A program made the position numbers and the translations under genes. Below, in pieces: positions 32,295-41,172 of a stretch of 47,388 bases of DNA (positions are counted from its first letter, which is position 1; every line of letters begins with the position of its first letter). A model generated the notes under the pieces. It searched no databases. It worked only from the letters and a program-made list of their open reading frames with translations, and was not told the origin of the DNA. The stretch is taken from contig CAJFGR010000011.1 in the NCBI GenBank assembly GCA_904377845.1, positions 1-47,388 on the forward strand. Reading direction: 5' to 3'. Source of the DNA: an uncultured Ruminococcus sp. (GTDB lineage: Bacteria > Bacillota > Clostridia > Lachnospirales > Lachnospiraceae).

Positions 32295-34187
32295 ATGGAC
32301 AACAAAAATGAGTTCAAACCGTATATTCCGGCGGACAAAATCGTCCCGGAGTTTACGGTGACATCAGCTCTGATCGGTTGTCTTCTCGCAATTGTCTTCG
32401 GTGCGGCGAACGCATACCTCGGTCTTCTCGTTGGTATGACCATCTCCGCTTCTATCCCGGCGGCAGTTATCTCAATGGGTATCATCCGTGTGATCCTCAG
32501 AAGAGATTCCATCCTCGAGAACAACCTGGTTCAGACAATCGGTTCAGCCGGTGAGTCTCTGGCTGCAGGTGCGATCTTTACACTTCCCGCACTGTTTCTC
32601 TGGGCAGGAGAAGGAAAGATCGAATACCCGAGCCTTCTCACTATTTTCTTTATCGCACTGTTCGGCGGTCTCCTCGGAGTCTGCTTCATGGTGCCGCTGC
32701 GTCAGGCTCTCATTGTAGAAGAGCACGGAACACTGCCGTTCCCGGAGGGAACTGCCTGTGCGGAAGTTCTTCTTGCCGGTGAGGAAGGGGGCAGCAAGGC
32801 AGGTTCTGTATTCACAGGACTTGGAATCGCTGCAGTTTACAAATTCATAGCAGACGGTCTGAAGCTCTTCCCGAGCGAGATCGGATATGCATTCAAGAGC
32901 TATGCAGGATCCCAGATCGGTATTCAGGTACTCCCGTCACTTGCAGGTGTAGGATTCATCTGCGGTCCGAAGATCTCCAGCTATATGCTGGCCGGCGGTA
33001 CATTAAGCTGGTTCGTGCTGATGCCGGCGATCGCACTGTTCGGCGGTGACGCAACAATCTATCCGGGAACTGACCCGATTTCCACTATCCTTGCTGCGGA
33101 CGGACCATCCGCTCTGTGGTCAAACTACATTAAATACATCGGTGCCGGAGCCGTTGCAGCCGGCGGTGTGATCAGCCTGATCAAGACTTTCCCGCTGATC
33201 ATCCGTACATTTAAACAGGCAATGGCAAGTATGAGCAAGAAACATGCACAGAAAAATGCACTGCGCACACAGCAGGATCTGCCGATGCCGTTCCTGCTCG
33301 TGATCATCGTAGCTATCGTCATCCTGATCTGGCTCATCCCGACATTCCCGGTTAATCCGATAGGATCACTGATCATCGTAATCTTCGGATTCTTCTTTGC
33401 ATCCGTATCCTCACGTATGGTCGGTCTGATCGGTTCTTCCAACAACCCGGTATCCGGTATGGCTATCGCGACTCTGATCATCGCTACTCTTCTCCTGAAA
33501 GTTACAGGAACAGACGGCACGACAGGTATGGTCGGAGCTATCGCCATCGGCGGTGTGATCTGTATTGTCGCTGCTATCGCAGGTGATACATCTCAGGACC
33601 TGAAGACAGGATTCATCGTAGGCGCTACACCGAAGAAACAGCAGCTCGGCGAGATGCTCGGTGTTGTAGTTTCCGCGGCAGCGGTAGGATTCGTACTCTA
33701 CCTGCTCAATGAAGCATGGGGATACGGTACAGAACAGCTCCCGGCGGCACAGGCTACAATGATGAAGATGCTCGTTGAGGGTATCATGAACGCAGAACTT
33801 CCGTGGGCACTGATCTTTATCGGCGTATTCATTGCAGTTATGGCTGAGATCCTGAAAGTTCCGGTCATGCCGTTTGCTGTAGGTATGTATCTGCCGTTCA
33901 GCTTAAGTGCAGGTATCATGGCCGGCGGTGTTGTTCGTTTCATCGTTGAGAAGATCAAAGGAACTGATGAAGAGAAGAAAGAGCGCTCCGACAGAGGTGT
34001 CCTCTTTACTTCCGGTCTGATCGCCGGAGAAGGTATCATGGGTATCGTACTGGCAGTGCTCGCTGTACTGGAAGTAGATTCCGTGATCCAGCTTCCGTTC
34101 CAGCTCCCGCAGTTGGGAAGCCTGATCATCTTCATCCTTCTTCTGTTCTTCCTGTATACACGCTGTATGAAGAAAGAGAAAAAATAA
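32295..34187 (+). CDS. OPT family oligopeptide transporter
   Basis: Integral membrane protein of 630 residues with about 15 helices. N-terminus PEFTVTSALIGCLLAIVFGAANAYLGLLVGM (seen as FGAANAYLGLLVGMTISASIP), then LPFPEGTACAEVLLAGEEGG, and a central SSNNPVSGMAIATLIIATLL, all characteristic of bacterial OPT proteins. The C-terminal half has GDTSQDLKTGFIVGATPKKQQ. These transporters are proton-coupled and carry peptides or metal chelates. AAAGGAA precedes the ATG. The two genes downstream on the same strand (PqqD-like and membrane protein) may be functional partners. Confidence 0.93.
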   Translation: MDNKNEFKPYIPADKIVPEFTVTSALIGCLLAIVFGAANAYLGLLVGMTISASIPAAVISMGIIRVILRRDSILENNLVQTIGSAGESLAAGAIFTLPALFLWAGEGKIEYPSLLTIFFIALFGGLLGVCFMVPLRQALIVEEHGTLPFPEGTACAEVLLAGEEGGSKAGSVFTGLGIAAVYKFIADGLKLFPSEIGYAFKSYAGSQIGIQVLPSLAGVGFICGPKISSYMLAGGTLSWFVLMPAIALFGGDATIYPGTDPISTILAADGPSALWSNYIKYIGAGAVAAGGVISLIKTFPLIIRTFKQAMASMSKKHAQKNALRTQQDLPMPFLLVIIVAIVILIWLIPTFPVNPIGSLIIVIFGFFFASVSSRMVGLIGSSNNPVSGMAIATLIIATLLLKVTGTDGTTGMVGAIAIGGVICIVAAIAGDTSQDLKTGFIVGATPKKQQLGEMLGVVVSAAAVGFVLYLLNEAWGYGTEQLPAAQATMMKMLVEGIMNAELPWALIFIGVFIAVMAEILKVPVMPFAVGMYLPFSLSAGIMAGGVVRFIVEKIKGTDEEKKERSDRGVLFTSGLIAGEGIMGIVLAVLAVLEVDSVIQLPFQLPQLGSLIIFILLLFFLYTRCMKKEKK

Positions 34188-34203
34188 AGCAACTTAGAAG
34201 ATT

Positions 34204-34231
34204 CAGCCTGCCTCTTGCAGGCTGTTTCTTT
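34204..34231 (+). terminator. Terminator after the OPT gene
   Basis: CAGCCTGC (34204-34211) pairs with GCAGGCTG (34217-34224) over a 5-nt loop, followed by TTTCTTT. It lies just after the OPT stop and 43 bp before the PqqD-like gene. Confidence 0.75.
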
Positions 34232-34273
34232 CTGTGTTATGTTATGTTTCAGCAGGAGGAATTCTCTATTAAT

Positions 34274-34627
34274 ATGAAGAAAAAGAATGATAACAACTAT
34301 CTTGACTACATTCCGGTGAAAAATCCGGAGATTGAATTTGAGACAGACGAAAACGGAAAAGTTACGGTCTTCATTGAATGGAAGGGCTTTTATCACAAAA
34401 TCGCCCAGAAGTTCTTCCACCGTCCCCGCGTAAGCGATGTAAAGATGGATGACTACGGAAGCTTTGTGTGGCTTGCCATTGACGACAAAAAAGACGTGCA
34501 TCAGCTTTCCAAAGAACTTGACGCACAGTTTCCGAAAATGGAGAAATCACTGTCAAGGCTGATCAAATTTCTCGAGATACTCCATGACAATCATCTGATC
34601 CGCTGGAAAGGAGAAAAAGTAAAGTAA
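34274..34627 (+). CDS. PqqD-like (RiPP recognition element) protein
   Basis: Small protein of 117 residues with the PqqD-type winged-helix pattern: YGSFVWLAIDDKKDVHQLSKEL, then LSRLIKFLEILHDNHLIRWKG (both read in part). N-terminal YIPVKNPEIEFETDENGKVTV is a beta-hairpin-rich lead. PqqD domains bind leader peptides of ribosomally made natural products, but no radical SAM enzyme or precursor peptide gene is seen here. The start is uncertain: AGGAGG lies 14 nt before the ATG at 34274, and an ATG at 34244 precedes it in frame. It overlaps the next gene by 1 bp (TAATG), so the two are coupled. Confidence 0.7.
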   Translation: MKKKNDNNYLDYIPVKNPEIEFETDENGKVTVFIEWKGFYHKIAQKFFHRPRVSDVKMDDYGSFVWLAIDDKKDVHQLSKELDAQFPKMEKSLSRLIKFLEILHDNHLIRWKGEKVK

Positions 34628-34974
34628 TGTTAAAGTATATCCCTTATGTCCTCCTTTTCGCCCTTGTGACTATGATCGTCTATGCATGGGGAATGTGGCG
34701 CGCCATGCGCCAGCAGCAGGATCTCTCCAATATGCTGAGCGCGAAAGGCATCTCAAAAGTCAAAAAAGCATTGAAGAAAAACGGTTCCCTGACAGAAAAG
34801 GAACTGGAGCCTTTCATAAAGGATCTTACGGCAAAACAGCCTTTCAGCAGGGAACAGATCGCCGTCACCGATCCGAAGAAATTTCTCGACTCCATTCTGC
34901 CATATATGATAAAGCAGAAAATGATCACGGAAACGCAGGAAAACGGAAAAGCTGTCTATCAGTTACGCAGATAA
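34627..34974 (+). CDS. Membrane-anchored small protein with a helical C-terminal domain
   Basis: Protein of 115 residues, not recognised as a named family. One N-terminal helix (about 4-24; YIPYVLLFALVTMIVYAWGM) anchors a basic cytoplasmic part with ISKVKKALKKNGSLTEKELE and PYMIKQKMITETQENGKAVYQL, whose pattern resembles a winged helix. The ATG overlaps the PqqD-like stop by 1 bp (TAATG), giving translational coupling. The two products probably work together, perhaps with the OPT transporter upstream. Confidence 0.65.
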   Translation: MLKYIPYVLLFALVTMIVYAWGMWRAMRQQQDLSNMLSAKGISKVKKALKKNGSLTEKELEPFIKDLTAKQPFSREQIAVTDPKKFLDSILPYMIKQKMITETQENGKAVYQLRR

Positions 34975-34994
34975 CTGACAGGCAGCTTTCTTTT
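34951..34994 (+). terminator. Terminator overlapping the end of the small membrane protein gene
   Basis: The inner stem TCAGTTA (34959-34965) pairs with TAACTGA (34972-34978), and outer GCTG (34951-34954) pairs with CAGC (34983-34986), followed by TTTCTTTT. The stop codon lies in the right arm. It ends transcription before the convergent PHP gene and may also act in the other direction. Confidence 0.6.
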
Positions 34995-35808
34995 ATGAGT
35001 GATAATACAGTTCGATCGGATCGATGGGATCGAACGGATGCTCTTCTTCCATCTTTTTATTTCTCCCGCGTCGTTTGATCAGCTCGCCGCTCTTATTATA
35101 TACCCAGAATGAATAGACGAGCAGCTTGTTGATCTTCCCGATCTTTTCTTTTGTCGTCTTTCCGTAGAGAGTTCCGCCGGCTTTGAACGGTGTTTTCTTA
35201 TGGATCAGAGAGATCAGTTCCGTCTCACAGGTCACCGGCTCGGGCAGGATCGTATAGCCTGTCCCTACACAGTCCGGCTTATGGGCATCGCTGCCGCCTG
35301 TCGTAACCTTACCGTATTTCTTTGCCAGCTTTTCCGCGCCGGCATTGGACTCTGTTGGCTCACAGCTGTTAAACGCCTCGACAAAATCAAACCGCTTCGT
35401 AATCTCAGGTGAGAGATAGAATCTTCTCGCATGGGTAAAGCTCATATACTTCTCCCCGCACGGGTGAGCCGGTCCGAGCACACCGCCGTTTCTGTGTACC
35501 AGATCTATAAGAAGTGCAAGTGGCATCCCTCTCATTTCGAGGAGCCGCATCTTGACTCCTTCCGGCATGATGACAAGGATATGTCCTGCATCCCTGGTAT
35601 CATACTCAATCCCCTTAAGCACTACAAAGTCTGTATGTTTCTTTCCTTTGATATGCTCTTTCCAGTAACGGTATCCGTTATAAGTATCATGATCCGTTAT
35701 GACCATTCCCTGAAATCCATGCTGCTTTAATATTGTAATGTATTCTTCCAGACCGACCTTGCTGTCGATGGAACCTTCTTTTACGTGGCAGTGCATATCA
35801 ATCTTCAT
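34993..35808 (-). CDS. PHP-domain metal-dependent phosphoesterase
   Basis: Cytoplasmic protein of 271 residues. The PHP metal-binding signature is present: MKIDMHCHVKEG (His6, His8), VITDHDTYNGY, KGIEYDTRDAGHILV, GPAHPCG and TGGSDAHKPDCVGTG, which together supply the usual His/Asp/Glu cluster. The C-terminal 60 residues are basic. The start ATG is preceded by GGGGG at 8 nt; a TTG two codons upstream is less likely. Substrate unknown; family members hydrolyse nucleotide or phosphoester compounds. Confidence 0.85.
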   Translation of the reverse strand: MKIDMHCHVKEGSIDSKVGLEEYITILKQHGFQGMVITDHDTYNGYRYWKEHIKGKKHTDFVVLKGIEYDTRDAGHILVIMPEGVKMRLLEMRGMPLALLIDLVHRNGGVLGPAHPCGEKYMSFTHARRFYLSPEITKRFDFVEAFNSCEPTESNAGAEKLAKKYGKVTTGGSDAHKPDCVGTGYTILPEPVTCETELISLIHKKTPFKAGGTLYGKTTKEKIGKINKLLVYSFWVYNKSGELIKRRGRNKKMEEEHPFDPIDPIELYYHS

Positions 35809-35907
35809 ACACAAGCCCCCTTTGTTCTGTTCTCTTTATGATGTGGTTATCACAAACTAATTATACATCAAATAACAGAACAATGACAATATAAGATCAC
35901 GGACTTT

Positions 35908-36078
35908 TCACGATCTAGTAGCTGCCAGCACAGCAGCAATACACCCGAACCATGCCGCTGCATATACCGGAGTAGGAACTGAAATCTCTGTAAAACAGTA
36001 CAAGACAGCCAGTACGATTAAAGAAATAATCCCTGAAATTGAAATGATCCCATTAAATACTGATTTTCTGATATCCAT
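35908..36078 (-). CDS. Small membrane protein, 56 residues
   Basis: Short open frame starting MDIRKSVFNGIISISG, with two predicted hydrophobic segments (about 8-28 and 37-52) and ending LAATRS. AAAGGTG lies about 11 nt before the ATG. It fills a gap of nearly 390 bp between the PHP gene and the acidic-tailed membrane protein. No family was recognised. The ribosome site and clean frame support a real gene, but coding status is not proven. Confidence 0.5.
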   Translation of the reverse strand: MDIRKSVFNGIISISGIISLIVLAVLYCFTEISVPTPVYAAAWFGCIAAVLAATRS

Positions 36079-36201
36079 AAAAAACACACCTTTCTCTGCT
36101 AAGACTTACCTTTTGTCTCCTTTTGACAGATATATCCTAACAGATCAGGTGTGTCATAAAACGGACTTTACTTTTTGTAAACCAAAATTTTTCTGAATTT
36201 C

Positions 36202-37077
36202 TTAACCTTTTTTATCTCCTTCTGACAAATTCTCCGTATCAAATTCTATAATTGTCATATCATCATCATCGAATTCGTCCTCCAAGTCATCGTCCGGATC
36301 ATAATCTGTATCATCATCCGGATCTTCTCCCACGGTGTCTTCTCCCGAATCTTCATCCGGAATTTCATCCAGGTTATCCATCATCGCACGGGCTTTCTCA
36401 ACTTCATTTGCCGTAGATTTCTCATTTCGTATCTCCGCCGCCTTTTTCAGACTTTTTCTCTTCTGCCTTCCCGATTCAAGCAGAAGCTGTACAACAATGC
36501 CCAGAGCACAGAATATCACGCACAGGACCGGCAGAAGCACTCCCTGATCCACTGGAAGAAGATAATACACAGCGGCTCCGGCTGTAAGACCTCCGCAAAG
36601 TGAAGTCACGATAATCGTCAGCACAGTAACAAAACGTAGTGCCAGCAGAGCCGCCACGAGGCTGACCGCCAGGCAGGCTGCAGCTGAATTCCAGTCCTGA
36701 GGATTCACAAGCCCCATACTGAAACCTGCTGCTGAAAAAAACACAAGAAGAAATACTCCTGCCCGGTAGACCACCGCACCGACCACTGCCAGTATAATTC
36801 CGAGCGCGCCACCCGCTATAAGTATTCCTGTCTCCTCCAGACCCAGCATACTGCCTGCCGCAGCGCCGGCAGCAAATCCGGCCGCCAGCCCGGTCAGCGC
36901 CGCCCACACGCGGACAATCTTCAGTCCGAACATACAGAGAAGAATACCGATTACAGCCGATGCCGCAAGTATAATTATCTCTGTTGTGGTCAGAATATGA
37001 CTTTCTCCGCCCAGTTCCTGAATTATTTCCCCCAAATCCAGATTCCGTATTGTCTCAAAAACTTCATTTGCATTCAT
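36202..37077 (-). CDS. Membrane protein with long acidic C-terminal tail
   Basis: Protein of 291 residues with seven or eight membrane helices (about 30-205), Ala/Gly-rich, with a DUF4203/TMEM198-like look (ALTGLAAGFAAGAAAGSMLG). The cytoplasmic tail (about 212-291) is strongly acidic (DEDSGEDTVGEDPDDDTD and following) and ends FDTENLSEGDKKG. It lies 10 bp after the WYL regulator gene on the same strand, so it is likely co-transcribed. Function unknown. Confidence 0.7.
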   Translation of the reverse strand: MNANEVFETIRNLDLGEIIQELGGESHILTTTEIIILAASAVIGILLCMFGLKIVRVWAALTGLAAGFAAGAAAGSMLGLEETGILIAGGALGIILAVVGAVVYRAGVFLLVFFSAAGFSMGLVNPQDWNSAAACLAVSLVAALLALRFVTVLTIIVTSLCGGLTAGAAVYYLLPVDQGVLLPVLCVIFCALGIVVQLLLESGRQKRKSLKKAAEIRNEKSTANEVEKARAMMDNLDEIPDEDSGEDTVGEDPDDDTDYDPDDDLEDEFDDDDMTIIEFDTENLSEGDKKG

Positions 37078-37087
37078 AACATCACAC

Positions 37088-38092
37088 CTATACCCCTAAA
37101 TTATTTTCTTCATACAATTTCCCCAGGTCTGCAAGCAGACTCCTGTACTTCTCAACAACGGACTGAGGCGATATAATCTGCACATCCCTGCCCAGACCGG
37201 TAATCCATCCGAAAAACTGTTCACTTACAGCCACCTCCACCCGGGCGATAAAATGCTCTCCGCCGTCCGGGTGAAGCGGCACATCTTTTCCGAACCGGTC
37301 AATTACTACTCCCACAAACCGGTTGTGGAACCTGATGCGCACTGTCTCTTCACTGCCTCCGAACATACCAAACGTTCGCTTTGTATAGCGTGCAAGATCA
37401 AATTTTGAGAATTCGTCACGTCCCGCCCTCTCCTGTCCGGCAAGCGCAATATCGAGCATCTTATCAACCCGGAAATGCTTGATAAGTTCAGCCTCCATAT
37501 CATAACCTATGAGATAGTAGTTCTCATTATCCCATGTAAGCGCCCATGGACTCACATGATAGCTTTGTCCGTCTTTTTTCATGCGAATTTCCTTTGAAAC
37601 CGTCCATTCAAAATATCGGAAAGTTATCTGCTGATTGAGTGCAATTGCAGTATGTAGTTTATCTACATTATAATAGATACTTTCATTCATCGCTTTAATG
37701 CGGTCTGCAACTACAACCTGACGCTGCAGTTTGCGGGCTTCATACCTGCTGGTCAGCTTCTCAATCTTGCGTATCAAAGCGCCGGACTTCTTCTGGGTAA
37801 TAAATCTTGAAGACTGCACTGCATCCACCAGGAGCTTCAGTTCAGCCAGTTCGAAATCTCTGTGTGCAAGATAGTAGCCTTCCGGCTGTTCTTTCCGATA
37901 TATAATATCCATTCCAAAGTTTTTCAAAGTCTCAATATCATTGTAAAGAGTCTTCCGCTCCACATGAATACCGTGTTCTTCCAGCCGCTCTTCGAGTCCC
38001 TTGCGTGAGACCGGATGCTCTTCATCTGTCTCTTCAAGAAATATCTCCATTAAATATAAGATTTTCCCCTTCTGATCTCTGCTCTTTGCCAC
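37088..38092 (-). CDS. WYL-domain transcriptional regulator (DeoR/YafY-like)
   Basis: Regulator of 334 residues. The N-terminal winged helix (about 1-75) includes HPVSRKGLEERLEEHGIHVERKTLYNDIETL (read in parts). The WYL domain (about 140-220) has FRYFEWTVSKEIRMKKDGQSYHVSPWALTWDNENYYLIGYD (W-x-L-x-x-x-x-x-x-Y pattern, read in parts), and a C-terminal WCX extension follows. The start is a GTG (38092-38090) with a weak GGAG about 15 nt upstream. WYL domains bind nucleic acids or nucleotides. Co-transcribed with the membrane protein downstream; target not known. Confidence 0.85.
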   Translation of the reverse strand: MAKSRDQKGKILYLMEIFLEETDEEHPVSRKGLEERLEEHGIHVERKTLYNDIETLKNFGMDIIYRKEQPEGYYLAHRDFELAELKLLVDAVQSSRFITQKKSGALIRKIEKLTSRYEARKLQRQVVVADRIKAMNESIYYNVDKLHTAIALNQQITFRYFEWTVSKEIRMKKDGQSYHVSPWALTWDNENYYLIGYDMEAELIKHFRVDKMLDIALAGQERAGRDEFSKFDLARYTKRTFGMFGGSEETVRIRFHNRFVGVVIDRFGKDVPLHPDGGEHFIARVEVAVSEQFFGWITGLGRDVQIISPQSVVEKYRSLLADLGKLYEENNLGV

Positions 38093-38682
38093 GTTTTTCC
38101 GGTCTCCCCTGTATGCACGCCGTTTGGCATATCCACTGTATATTCGATGTCTGCTTCCTGCTTATTCTACCAATGATCCTGCCGATTGACAAGACAGAAC
38201 CGGATTTATTTACACACTGAAAGTGGATGCCAACCAATTTATCTTGATCAACATCCACTTTCATACTGATATTTCTATCATTCTTTTTACCTCTTTCTTC
38301 TATCTTTCTTTTTTGATTGATAGATTCAACTTATGTTCCCGGTGGTCCGTACCTCCTTTACTTAAATTCCCATTGAACTTGAGCTCCTCGATAATCTTCC
38401 GCTGATATAGATTTTACTTCTCTCATAACTTTCTCGTCATTATGATCTTTCTCTATATCTGATTACCCATTTCTCAATTCCGCTATTCAATGGGTTTTAT
38501 AAAACTTTCAATCAGTTTTATTTGTTGACATTATAATAACTCTATATTTTGTTTTTGTCAACTTATTTTTTGATATTTTTTATATTATTTAATAATTATC
38601 AGTTAATTATATTATATATCCAATCACACATCTGATGGCAGGAGAAGATTTATAATTGTTATATATTCATCAAACTGCCCGG
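38093..38682. other. Long AT-rich divergent gap between WYL and asnA genes
   Basis: No convincing gene. It holds a perfect 12-bp hairpin (38218-38229 with 38252-38263) and a near-consensus minus-strand promoter (TTGACA 38561-38556, 17-bp spacer, TATTAT 38538-38533). The promoter is flanked by the inverted repeat GTTGACA/TGTCAAC (38524-38530, 38556-38562). A transcript from it would have about 430 nt before the WYL start. Short frames such as MREVKSISAEDYRG with a ribosome-like AAAGGAGG nearby may be decayed coding sequence. No T-box was seen. Confidence 0.5.
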
Positions 38683-38711
38683 TTGACTTATATACGAGGT
38701 ACCTTTAAAAT
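38683..38711 (+). promoter_or_regulatory. Promoter of asnA
   Basis: TTGACT (38683-38688), a 17-bp spacer and TAAAAT (38706-38711), giving a start near 38718 and a short leader of about 28 nt before the ATG at 38746. The leader is too short for a T-box or other riboswitch. Confidence 0.75.
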
Positions 38712-38745
38712 AGAATGGAAATGTCAAAATAAAGGAGTCTTAACA

Positions 38746-39756
38746 ATGGAAAACCTGAAAATACCGGAGGGCTATTCTTCACCTCTCACAATCCGGGAGA
38801 CAGAAGTGGCTATCAAGGAGGTCAAAGACCATTTCGAGCGGGCGCTTGCCAAATCCCTGCATCTGACACGTGTATCCGCTCCTCTGTTTGTCCGCCCGGA
38901 GACGGGGATGAACGACAATTTAAATGGCGTGGAGCGCCCTGTGTCATTCGGCATTAAAGAACAGGACGACGCAAAAGCTGAGATCGTTCACTCCCTCGCG
39001 AAGTGGAAACGTTATGCGCTGAAGAAATACGGCTTTCACTCAGGGGAAGGTCTCTATACTGATATGAGCGCCATCCGCCGGGATGAAGATACCGACAACA
39101 TCCACTCTCTCTATGTGGATCAGTGGGACTGGGAGAAAATCATCTCCAAAGAAGAGCGCAATATGGAGACACTTCAGTACACAGTGCGCAAAGTATACAG
39201 CGCCCTGAAGGATACCGAGGATTACATATCCAGAAGGTACAACTATATCGAGCCGCTTCTTCCGGACGATATCTTCTTTATCACTTCACAGGAACTTGAA
39301 GATATGTATCCGGACTGCACTCCGAAAGAAAGAGAAAATAAGATAGCTAAGGAAAAAGGAGCCGTATTTATCTCACAGATCGGCAAGATCCTTGCCTCAG
39401 GCGAGAAACACGACGGCCGTGCGCCGGACTATGACGACTGGGAATTAAACGGAGATATTATCGTATATTATCCGGTGCTTGACATGGGACTGGAACTCTC
39501 TTCCATGGGCATCCGCGTAGACGAGGAGTCTCTTAAGAGCCAGCTTAAGATTGCAGGATGCGAAGAGCGCGCGGAGCTGCCGTTCCAGAAATCTCTGCTG
39601 AACAAAGAACTGCCTTATACAGTAGGCGGCGGGATCGGGCAGTCCCGTATCTGTATGTATTATCTCAGAAAAGCGCACATCGGCGAGGTGCAGTCTTCAC
39701 TTTGGCCGGACGATGTGACAGAAGAGGCACTTGCCCACGGCATTAACCTGCTGTAA
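38746..39756 (+). CDS. asnA: Aspartate-ammonia ligase AsnA
   Basis: Makes asparagine from aspartate, ammonia and ATP. It has 336 residues with a class II tRNA-synthetase-like fold. N-terminus [19 protein letters not shown], then [58 protein letters not shown], and the C-terminal [25 protein letters not shown] precedes the ATG at 38746. The frame is open another 30 codons upstream, but the promoter lies there. Followed by a clear terminator, so monocistronic. Confidence 0.97.
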   Translation: MENLKIPEGYSSPLTIRETEVAIKEVKDHFERALAKSLHLTRVSAPLFVRPETGMNDNLNGVERPVSFGIKEQDDAKAEIVHSLAKWKRYALKKYGFHSGEGLYTDMSAIRRDEDTDNIHSLYVDQWDWEKIISKEERNMETLQYTVRKVYSALKDTEDYISRRYNYIEPLLPDDIFFITSQELEDMYPDCTPKERENKIAKEKGAVFISQIGKILASGEKHDGRAPDYDDWELNGDIIVYYPVLDMGLELSSMGIRVDEESLKSQLKIAGCEERAELPFQKSLLNKELPYTVGGGIGQSRICMYYLRKAHIGEVQSSLWPDDVTEEALAHGINLL

Positions 39757-39784
39757 TATTCCGGTGAATGAAATAAAATCCAGG

Positions 39785-39821
39785 ATCTCCTCAGCTGTTC
39801 AGATGGCTGAGGAGATTTTTT
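39785..39821 (+). terminator. asnA terminator
   Basis: Perfect 11-bp stem ATCTCCTCAGC (39785-39795) with 39806-39816, loop 10 nt, followed by six T (39816-39821). It lies 28 bp after the asnA stop. Confidence 0.92.
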
Positions 39822-39903
39822 GTCTTCATGCTTTCAGATTTCTGTCTTTTTATGCTGTCTGACAGACAGCTGTCGGATGATCGGTCTCCGTCCGGCACAA
39901 TTG

Positions 39904-39930
39904 TGTTATAATCATGCAGAATACTGCAAG
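39904..39930 (+). promoter_or_regulatory. MFS gene promoter with palindromic site
   Basis: Extended -10 TGTTATAAT (39904-39912) without a clear -35, followed at once by TGCAGAATACTGCAAG (39915-39930), whose core TGCAG-AATA-CTGCA is palindromic and would cover the transcription start. The same 16-mer lies upstream of the GH31 gene at 20622-20637. A repressor site shared by the two genes is an inference. Confidence 0.5.
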
Positions 39931-39990
39931 CACTCCCGGATATATGCCGGTATAATGTTATCAGCTTATTACATCAAAGGAGAAATTGAC

Positions 39991-41172
39991 ATGACACACT
40001 TATTACTCGCGATCATATATCTGGCTTTTATCAGCCTCGGACTGCCGGACGCACTGCTGGGTTCCGCGTGGCCTACGATGTACACGGAATTTAACGTTCC
40101 CGTCTCTTACGCGGGAATCATATCTATGATCATTTCGCTGGGCACGATCATATCCAGCCTGCAGAGCGACCGGCTCACACGGAAACTGGGTACCGGAAGG
40201 GTCACAGCCATCAGCGTGGCAATGACCGCCGTTGCCCTACTGGGATTTTCCTTTACCCACTCCTTCTGGCTGCTTTGCCTCTGGGCCATCCCCTACGGGC
40301 TGGGCGCCGGCAGCGTGGATGCCGCGCTGAATAACTACGTAGCGCTGCACTATAAGAGCCATCATATGAGCTGGCTGCACTGTATGTGGGGTGTGGGCGC
40401 GACACTCGGACCTTACATCATGGGATTCGCCCTTTCCGGAGGAAAGACATGGAATTCCGGTTATCGCTATATCGGCGTGCTTCAGATCGTACTGACTGCA
40501 TTCCTGATCTTCAGTCTTCCGCTCTGGACAAAACAGAAGAACAGGATCGGAGTACAGGCGTCGGACGATGCGTCGAAAAAAGCAGACAGCAAACCGCTCT
40601 CCCTTGCAGAGATCATACGGATCCCCGGAGCGAAGGAGGTCATGCTCTGCTTTTTCTGCTACTGTGCCATCGAACAGACTGCCAGCCTGTGGGCCAGCAG
40701 TTATCTCCATCTGTTTAAAGGGATTCCTGCGGAAACCGCCGCGCGCTTTGCAGGTATGTTCTTTATCGGAATCACTGTGGGCCGGGCGATCAGCGGTTTT
40801 ATCACAATGAAGCTGAACGATGAACAGATGATCCGTCTGGGACAGGCAATCATTGCGGCCGGCATCATTGTCATGCTTCTTCCGGGCCCGGACATCATAT
40901 CCCTTGCCGGACTGATCCTGATCGGACTGGGATGCGCACCTGTGTATCCCTGCATCATCCACTCTACACCGGATCATTTCGGCGCGGAACGGTCACAGGC
41001 AATCATCGGCGTACAGATGGCAAGCGCTTATGTCGGCACCTGCCTTATGCCGCCCTTGTTCGGACTGATCGCCAACCATATCAGCATTACGCTTTTCCCG
41101 ATTTATCTGATGGTGGTGCTCATTCTCATGATTGTGATGCATGAACTGCTTACAAAGAAGACGATGCATTAA
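39991..41172 (+). CDS. MFS transporter, 12 helices
   Basis: Major facilitator protein of 393 residues. The family motif between helices 2 and 3 appears as SSLQSDRLTRKLGTGRV, and the N-terminal GLPDALLGSAWPTMY and GLGAGSVDAALNNYVALHY match sugar-type members such as FucP-like or putative fucose/glucose carriers. AAAGGAGAA precedes the ATG at 39991; the frame is open 57 codons further upstream but includes the promoter. Substrate not known; the shared upstream palindrome with GH31 hints at a sugar. Confidence 0.88.
   Translation: MTHLLLAIIYLAFISLGLPDALLGSAWPTMYTEFNVPVSYAGIISMIISLGTIISSLQSDRLTRKLGTGRVTAISVAMTAVALLGFSFTHSFWLLCLWAIPYGLGAGSVDAALNNYVALHYKSHHMSWLHCMWGVGATLGPYIMGFALSGGKTWNSGYRYIGVLQIVLTAFLIFSLPLWTKQKNRIGVQASDDASKKADSKPLSLAEIIRIPGAKEVMLCFFCYCAIEQTASLWASSYLHLFKGIPAETAARFAGMFFIGITVGRAISGFITMKLNDEQMIRLGQAIIAAGIIVMLLPGPDIISLAGLILIGLGCAPVYPCIIHSTPDHFGAERSQAIIGVQMASAYVGTCLMPPLFGLIANHISITLFPIYLMVVLILMIVMHELLTKKTMH

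Noticed and set aside
38034..38264. Minus-strand frame of 76 residues overlapping the WYL start
   Set aside because: It overlaps the WYL coding start, contains both arms of a perfect hairpin and has no recognised family.
38560..38745. T-box leader upstream of asnA
   Set aside because: The promoter at 38683-38711 leaves a leader of only about 28 nt and no T-box motif is seen.
40237..40977. Minus-strand frame of 246 residues
   Set aside because: Antisense to the MFS transporter; no family features and no ribosome site.
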